The notes beneath the pieces are model-generated. The model had not been told where the DNA came from. It was given only the letters and a program-made list of their open reading frames with translations, and ran no database searches. A stretch of DNA of 64,000 nt from Stenotrophomonas maltophilia (GTDB taxonomy: Bacteria > Pseudomonadota > Gammaproteobacteria > Xanthomonadales > Xanthomonadaceae). The translations under genes and the position numbers were made by a program. Below, one piece after another: positions 59,526 through 64,000 of the stretch. How positions within the stretch are numbered: position 1 is the stretch's first letter; each line of letters begins with the position of its first letter. The DNA is taken from contig DEZI01000005.1 of the NCBI GenBank assembly GCA_002364755.1, positions 1 through 64,000 on the forward strand, given 5' to 3'.

Positions 59526-59601
59526 TGGTGGCCGAGGACGGAATCGAACCGCCGACACGGGGATTTTCAATCCCCTGCTCTACCAACTGAGCTACTCGGC
59601 C
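59526..59601 (-). tRNA. tRNA-Phe (anticodon GAA), copy 1
   Basis: A 76-base tRNA. The acceptor GGCCGAG pairs with CTCGGCC, the anticodon loop TTGAAAA reads GAA, and CCA is encoded. Its own terminator follows. Confidence 0.96.
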
Positions 59602-59636
59602 AGTTTGGCAGGCCAACCGCGCGGACGCAGTGGCCG

Positions 59637-59668
59637 TAAAAAAAAGACCTGCATTTCTGCAGGCTTTC
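59637..59668 (-). terminator. Terminator after tRNA-Phe, copy 2
   Basis: A stem of the same type (AAAG-CCTGCA / TGCAGG-TCTTT, one unpaired base) with a GAAA loop and a U-run on the minus strand. Confidence 0.85.
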
Positions 59669-59673
59669 GAAAG

Positions 59674-59749
59674 TGGTGGCCGAGGACGGAATCGAACCGC
59701 CGACACGGGGATTTTCAATCCCCTGCTCTACCAACTGAGCTACTCGGCC
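59674..59749 (-). tRNA. tRNA-Phe (anticodon GAA), copy 2
   Basis: Identical in sequence to the copy at 59526-59601. Each copy carries a similar terminator, so the unit tRNA-terminator appears to have been duplicated in tandem. Confidence 0.96.
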
Positions 59750-59900
59750 ACTTGTTTCGTTGCAGCGAGGTCGCTGCCGAGGACGCGCATGTTACGGAGG
59801 TCGAACGCGTTCGGCAAGCGTTTTGGCAAAAAACCTTCACATTGCCGTCTACGCGCGGGCAAGCGCTTGATCCTCGGTGCTCTGCAGGCAGCCGCAGCGG

Positions 59901-59974
59901 GTAACGCGGGGCCACGCCCCGCGAGCGCGCAGCGCGGCGCCATTGGGATTTCGCCGGGCATGGCCCGGCGCTAC
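59901..59974. repeat. Palindromic repeat pair
   Basis: GTAACGCGGGGCCACGCCCCGCG and, in the opposite orientation, CGCCGGGCATGGCCCGGCGCTAC face each other. The second ends with the inverted GTAG. No gene was found in 59750-60019 apart from this pair. Confidence 0.65.
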
Positions 59975-60019
59975 CGGTACAGCCGGGGCCATGGTGCAGG
60001 TCGCCCAGGCCAATGCGAC

Positions 60020-60484
60020 TCACGGGGCGAAACGCACCTGGCGTGGATCGCTGACGCTGATCTGCGTCTGGTAGTAGTACTTGCCGCTGGGGTGGCCGGT
60101 GGCGTTGATGAAGTCGATGCGGACCCGGCGCGCGGTGCCACGCACCAGCAGGCGGCGGTTCTGCAGGTTCTCCAGTTTCAGGCCGAATGCCTTTTCCAGT
60201 TCCGGGCGCAGGCCGGCGTCCAGCTTGACGGTGATGTTCAGCGGATGCCGGTAGTCGCGTTCACTGTTGAGGTAGATGCGGCCTTCCTCGCTGCCGATGG
60301 CCCGCACGGTCACGGGGAAGATGCCGGAAATGCCGCGCGCCGGATCGTCCTGCGCGGCACGCACGGCTTCGTAGTTGCCGATGTGGCCGGGCACCGGCGG
60401 CGGCGCGGCGGCCAGGCGGTGGGCACAGCCGGTCGTCAGCAGCAGAGGGACCAGCAGTGCGGCCAGCAGGGTGAGGCGATTCAT
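60020..60484 (-). CDS. Predicted lipoprotein
   Basis: The 154-residue product has a lipoprotein signal with lipobox LLTTGC (C20). The mature part is a mixed alpha/beta domain with EGRIYLNSERDYRHPLNITV and a C-terminal YYYQTQISV strand, which may be an OB-like fold. The function is unknown. It is an envelope protein divergent from the HEAT-like gene. Confidence 0.78.
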   Translation of the reverse strand: MNRLTLLAALLVPLLLTTGCAHRLAAAPPPVPGHIGNYEAVRAAQDDPARGISGIFPVTVRAIGSEEGRIYLNSERDYRHPLNITVKLDAGLRPELEKAFGLKLENLQNRRLLVRGTARRVRIDFINATGHPSGKYYYQTQISVSDPRQVRFAP

Positions 60485-60611
60485 GGCGCTTCCTTGTGCG
60501 TCGGTGGATGTGCCGATTGTGGCCGCGCGCGGGTTGCAGTCACAAGCGCGCTGTCCAATCGGCCCACCGCTGGGTCATGCTGGGCGCCTACCGCATCGAC
60601 CAGGGAAGGAC

Positions 60612-61373
60612 ATGCCAAGGACCGCCGACGTTCATGCCATCGATTGGGCCGCGCTGCAGTGTGCCTATGGCGACGCCTCTGAAGCGGGGGCATTGCTGGC
60701 CGCGCTGCTGGACCCGCAGCACCAGCAGGACTGGAACGACATCTGGTCGCATCTGTGCCACCAGGGCACGGTCTACCCGGCCAGCCACGCCGCGCTGCCG
60801 GTGCTGCTGTCGATCGCACGGCAGACCGGGCGCAGCGACGGCGATGATGCGCTGTTGCTGGCCGGCGCCATCGTTGCCGGCTCGGACGTGGGCGATCCCG
60901 GGCTGGTGCCGCACGGCGATGTCATCCAGGCGCTGCGCAGCAAGGTGCAGAAACGCCTGCGCGGCAAGGGCCGTGAGGCTGTCCCGCTGTCCGAGGATGG
61001 GCATGGCGAGCGTGGCCGGCTGCGCCAGGCCTGGCTGGGGCTGAGCGGTGAAAAAGCGTGGTCCCGGCATCTGGACTGGCTTGCCGAGGGCGAGATCGTG
61101 GGTGAGTGCGTGGCCTGTTCGGCCGATCTGTACTGCACGCTGGATGTTGAAGCGCCGTATGTCTGCCATGAGGAGCCGGTGTCCGGTGCCCCGTCGGCGA
61201 CGTCTGCGCTGCTGCCCGGTGAACCGGTCGGCGTGGCCGAGCAGTGGCTGATGCAGCAGGTGCGCGGCGATGGCGATACCCGCGCCGAGCAGTTGCTGGA
61301 ACTGGCCTTTGGTCATTCCGAATGCAGTGCCTGCGGACATCCGTTCGCGGTGCGCGAGGGCGTGCAGGCCTGA
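60612..61373 (+). CDS. HEAT-repeat-like protein with two CxxC pairs
   Basis: The 253-residue protein starts MPRTADVHAIDWAALQCAYG after GGGAAGGA. Its helical N-terminal half (NDIWSHLCHQGTVYPASHAALPVLLSIA) resembles bacterial HEAT-like hypothetical proteins. The C-terminal half has ECVACSADLYC and ECSACGHPF, so it may bind zinc. No signal peptide is present. The function is unknown. Confidence 0.7.
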   Translation: MPRTADVHAIDWAALQCAYGDASEAGALLAALLDPQHQQDWNDIWSHLCHQGTVYPASHAALPVLLSIARQTGRSDGDDALLLAGAIVAGSDVGDPGLVPHGDVIQALRSKVQKRLRGKGREAVPLSEDGHGERGRLRQAWLGLSGEKAWSRHLDWLAEGEIVGECVACSADLYCTLDVEAPYVCHEEPVSGAPSATSALLPGEPVGVAEQWLMQQVRGDGDTRAEQLLELAFGHSECSACGHPFAVREGVQA

Positions 61374-61483
61374 GCCGCACGCTTTTCCTGCACGTGCTGC
61401 TCGCGGCAGCCTGACCGGCGCATCACCGGCCTGCGTCTAGTGTGCTGTGAACGGGTCGGCCTGTTGCCGGCCGGAGCGCCGCC

Positions 61484-61660
61484 ATGAACGACAAGCAGAC
61501 CCCCAATCAGCAGCAGGCCCGCGAAGGCGCCGAGGAAAGCCGCCAGGACCGCCGTCAGGACGAGGTGGCGAAGCAGCGCCCCGGCCAGCAGGACCAGCAG
61601 GTGCATGACGCGCATTCGCGCCGGCCGCAGCGCAAGGATGGGAGCCAGGAACCGGCTTGA
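61484..61660 (+). CDS. Small charged Gln-rich protein
   Basis: The 58-residue ORF MNDKQTPNQQQAREGAEESR... is very rich in Gln, Arg, Asp and Glu and has no hydrophobic segment. It would be intrinsically disordered. CGGAG is spaced correctly before the ATG. Composition rules out membrane or enzyme roles; stress-response proteins of this kind exist in related bacteria, but I cannot assign one. Confidence 0.5.
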   Translation: MNDKQTPNQQQAREGAEESRQDRRQDEVAKQRPGQQDQQVHDAHSRRPQRKDGSQEPA

Positions 61661-61695
61661 GAAAGATGGGCAGGTCGCGGTTCCGTTGGCCGGGG

Positions 61696-62274
61696 TCATG
61701 CGGAGGGCGGCGTCTGCGCGGCGCGGGCCACGTCGGCGAACCAGTCCGTCAGTTCGCGCATGTCTATCTGCTGGATCAGCGCAGTATTGATGGGATCGGC
61801 AGGTGCGGTTGGCATGATGGCGGCAGCGGCTTCGACCGCACAGTACCCCGTGCCGTCCCACAGGCCTACCAGGTAGGAAGGGAGGGGGGAGCCTTCCCAC
61901 AGCGGCGCTGCTGACGGCCATGGTTGCTGATGTTGCATCGGGCGCCAGCGACCGTAAGGGCGCACCTCGCTCCTGCGCTGCGCAAGCCAATGGATGGCAG
62001 CGTCCTTCGCCACGCGCGCTGCATCCTCCAGTTCCTGATGCCCGGATACGATCCTGACCTTCTCGCAGATGCCGTCGTAAGACAGCTCGCGAAGACGCAG
62101 GACGACCAGCAGCTGGCTTCCCTGCAATCGCGCCTGTTCAAGGCCAAGCCCATGGGCGACGTCAGCGACAAGGCTGGGAATGTACTGGCCCTTCCAGCCG
62201 GGAATGAGGCTTGAAAGCGGGACCAAACCTGGATCGGGTACCGGGGCATTGTCCACGGGATCCCCACTCTGCAT
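61696..62274 (-). CDS. Hypothetical protein
   Basis: I do not recognise this 192-residue protein. It starts MQSGDPVDNAPVPDPGLVPL; GGAG is spaced six bases before this ATG, which favours it over a GTG at 62301. The sequence is soluble, with a mixed beta/alpha segment GQYIPSLVADVAHGLGLEQ and a Trp-rich middle (YGRWRPMQHQQPWP). It lies next to tRNA-Ala. Confidence 0.6.
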   Translation of the reverse strand: MQSGDPVDNAPVPDPGLVPLSSLIPGWKGQYIPSLVADVAHGLGLEQARLQGSQLLVVLRLRELSYDGICEKVRIVSGHQELEDAARVAKDAAIHWLAQRRSEVRPYGRWRPMQHQQPWPSAAPLWEGSPLPSYLVGLWDGTGYCAVEAAAAIMPTAPADPINTALIQQIDMRELTDWFADVARAAQTPPSA

Positions 62275-62332
62275 GTGGCGCTCCGCGCTGCGGGTACCCA
62301 CATTCTAACGTTCCCGGCTACCTGCGCCCAAA

Positions 62333-62365
62333 GAAAAAGCCCGCAGATCGCAGGGATCTACGGGC
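62333..62365 (-). terminator. Terminator after tRNA-Ala
   Basis: An 11-bp stem (GCCCGTAGATC / GATCTGCGGGC, one mismatch) with a 5-base loop, followed by a U-run on the minus strand. Confidence 0.88.
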
Positions 62366-62377
62366 CTTCCTGAATAG

Positions 62378-62453
<76 letters not shown>

Positions 62454-62548
62454 ACGGCGCATCCAGTGTAGCGCTGCCTCTGGGACTTGCCAAGCAGCGA
62501 CCCGGCAGCCATGGCAGGCTGGGCACCTTCACCGCCGAGGGAAGACCC

Positions 62549-62815
62549 ATGACCGACTACCACCCGATCGAGTGCGACCTGCACGATGCGCTGGAAATCG
62601 CCTGCCTGCACCGCGCCCTGCTGCAGGTCGAACTGCGCGATGGCAGCCGCTTCGTGGCGCGTGCGCGGACCACTGCCAGCACTGCTGAAAAGGAGGAGTT
62701 CCTGCTGCTGGATGCGCCCGACGGCGAGCGCCGCATCCGACTGGACCACCTGCATGCGGTGACGACACTTGCCGCCGATGGCAAGCCGGGTGCACGCACG
62801 CTGCTGGGGACCTGA
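62549..62815 (+). CDS. rof: Rof/YaeO-like Rho-binding antiterminator
   Basis: Rof binds Rho and blocks termination. The 88-residue product matches the family pattern: YHPIECDLHDALEIACLHR, then LLQVELRDGSRFVARARTT and a late EEFLLLDAPDGERRIRLDHL. It has the same small beta-sandwich size as E. coli YaeO/Rof. It follows tRNA-Ala by 95 bases. Confidence 0.85.
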   Translation: MTDYHPIECDLHDALEIACLHRALLQVELRDGSRFVARARTTASTAEKEEFLLLDAPDGERRIRLDHLHAVTTLAADGKPGARTLLGT

Positions 62816-62916
62816 TCGACCGGGCCGCCACAGGAGTAGGGCACGCGCAGGAATAAGGCATGCGGCACACTTTGCCGCAGCGGGCGGCGATCGGACTGCG
62901 ACGGAGTGCGCAACGA

Positions 62917-62929
62917 AATTGTAACAATT
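62917..62929. promoter_or_regulatory. Palindrome AATTGT-A-ACAATT upstream of the receptor gene
   Basis: A perfect 6-bp inverted repeat around one base, next to GATAAT at 62935-62940, which is a candidate -10 box. It lies about 90 bases before the TonB receptor start and could be an operator. The rest of 62816-63015 shows nothing clear. Confidence 0.4.
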
Positions 62930-63015
62930 CGGGCGATAATGAACGCTTGCGCAGCGTCTCCCTTTTCTACCGCCCGGCTCGCGCAGGCCGCACGGATGCC
63001 TCCTCAGAGCTCTCG

Positions 63016-64000
63016 ATGCCTTCCCAAACCGATTCCCGCCGTTCGTCGGGCATGTCGTCCGTTGTTTCTTTCCGTCGCCATCCGCTGGCCCTGGCCTGTG
63101 CGGGCCTGGCCCTGGCCGCCAGCTTCGGCGCCGCTGCGCAGGACCCCGCGCCGAGCGCGACCGCGCTGGACACGATCACCGTGACCGCCGAGCACCGCGA
63201 ACAGAATCTGCAGGAAGTGCCGGTGTCGGTGGGCGTGGTGCAGGGCGAGCGCATGCGCGATTTCACCGCCGGCGGCGATGACACCCTGCTGGCGCTGTCC
63301 GGCCGCGTGCCGAGCCTGTATGCGGAAACCACCACCGGCCGCATCTTCCCGCGCTTCTACATCCGCGGCCTGGGCAACATCGACTTCTACCTGGGTGCCT
63401 CGCAGCCGGTGTCGATCATCCAGGACGACGTGGTGCTGGAGCACGTGGTGCTGAAGTCCAACCCGGTCTATGACGTGGACCAGGTGGAAGTGCTGCGCGG
63501 CCCGCAGGGCTCGCTGTTCGGTCGCAACACCACCGCCGGCATCGTCAAGTTCGACACCATCAAGCCGAGCGAAGACTACAGCGGCCGCGTCAGCGCCAGC
63601 TACGCCAGCTACAACAGCGTGTCGATCGATGGCGGCTTCGGCGGCCCGATCAACGATGTCGCCGCGTTCCGCGTGTCGGCCCTGTACCAGCACCGCGACG
63701 ACTACGTCGACAACACCTACACCGGCCCCAGCGCCGATGGCACGGTCAGCCCGAAGAAGAACGCCATGGGCGGCTTCGACGACCGCAACGTGCGCGCGCA
63801 GCTGCTGCTGACCCCGAGCGACCAGTTCTCGATCCTGGCCTCGGCCCACGCCCGTGACTACGAAGGCACCTCGACCCTGTTCCTGCGCAACGCGCTCACC
63901 AAGGGCTCGAACCAGACCGACGTGCCGCGCGACAAGGTCGCCTACGACGAAGCCGACAACAACCCGCAGGCCTACAAGACCTACGGCGGCTCGGTGAAGG
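63016..64000 (+). CDS. TonB-dependent receptor, 5' part
   Basis: The ORF opens at ATG 63016 and is still open at the right edge, so about 328 residues are visible. It has a signal peptide (hydrophobic core HPLALACAGLALAASFGAAAQ), a TonB-box-like LDTITVTAEHRE, and the plug domain with FYIRGLGNIDFYLG, DQVEVLRGPQGSLFGRNTTAG and the start of the barrel. No ligand can be assigned; the lack of iron genes beside it leaves carbohydrate or siderophore open. Confidence 0.93.
   Translation, partial: MPSQTDSRRSSGMSSVVSFRRHPLALACAGLALAASFGAAAQDPAPSATALDTITVTAEHREQNLQEVPVSVGVVQGERMRDFTAGGDDTLLALSGRVPSLYAETTTGRIFPRFYIRGLGNIDFYLGASQPVSIIQDDVVLEHVVLKSNPVYDVDQVEVLRGPQGSLFGRNTTAGIVKFDTIKPSEDYSGRVSASYASYNSVSIDGGFGGPINDVAAFRVSALYQHRDDYVDNTYTGPSADGTVSPKKNAMGGFDDRNVRAQLLLTPSDQFSILASAHARDYEGTSTLFLRNALTKGSNQTDVPRDKVAYDEADNNPQAYKTYGGSVK

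Noticed and set aside
63004..63849. 281-residue minus-strand ORF
   Set aside because: It is antisense to the TonB-dependent receptor, whose signal peptide, TonB box and plug motifs are clear on the plus strand.

Overview
The window is high-GC gammaproteobacterial chromosome, almost certainly from Stenotrophomonas (maltophilia group, family Lysobacteraceae/Xanthomonadaceae). The protein sequences are xanthomonad-like. The intergenic spaces carry many short hairpins that begin with GTAG (for example 57-79, 22575-22636, 39350-39372, 42717-42769, 53368-53424), which match the SMAG repeat class described for S. maltophilia. No rRNA, prophage, insertion sequence, CRISPR array or replication origin was seen.

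Layout. (1) 1-1859: a repeat-rich leader, then tpiA, secG and tRNA-Leu(GAG). (2) 1970-16915: all 14 nuo genes for respiratory complex I on one strand, mostly overlapping or tightly spaced, with a 33-codon ORF coupled to both nuoD and nuoE. (3) 16919-26830: two tRNA-fMet genes followed by rimP-nusA-infB-rbfA-truB-rpsO-pnp, the classic gammaproteobacterial translation/RNA-turnover block, with internal promoters and terminators. (4) 26874-34485: accessory genes: a membrane-anchored winged-helix regulator, a serine hydrolase, a TPR protein, a GH18 chitinase-like enzyme, a VOC protein, and a DUF3325/DUF3649/PepSY membrane operon with a Fur-like site. (5) 34691-42519: thrS-infC-rpmI-rplT-pheS-pheT-ihfA-merR-type regulator. 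Attenuator-like leaders precede thrS (leader peptide with three Thr codons plus a terminator) and pheS (two mutually exclusive stems), and infC starts on ATC. (6) 42588-47118: tRNA-Pro and small or hypothetical genes, including a racemase whose C-terminus is encoded by a repeat.

(7) 47137-52296 is the most unusual part. Eight genes on the minus strand encode an uncharacterised 235-residue protein, a small COG2229-type GTPase, two roadblock/LC7 proteins, a pilin-like protein that has lost the prepilin cleavage site, two ordinary type IV pilins and a degenerate receiver protein. A divergent LuxR-family response regulator follows. The first four resemble the actinobacterial conservon (GTPase plus roadblock) or MglA/MglB polarity modules, here fused to a pilin locus.

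(8) 52425-64000: a DUF3011 protein, a second copy of a 67-68-residue small protein family, dxs, an HNH nuclease next to a 63-bp near-perfect palindrome, an acyl-CoA dehydrogenase, lipoproteins, a lipocalin, two tRNA-Phe, tRNA-Ala(CGC), a Rof-like Rho-binding protein and the 5' part of a TonB-dependent receptor that runs off the right edge.

Start codons were chosen from family alignments recalled from memory and from Shine-Dalgarno spacing. Promoters, operators and attenuators are pattern-based proposals. No database search or folding program was run.
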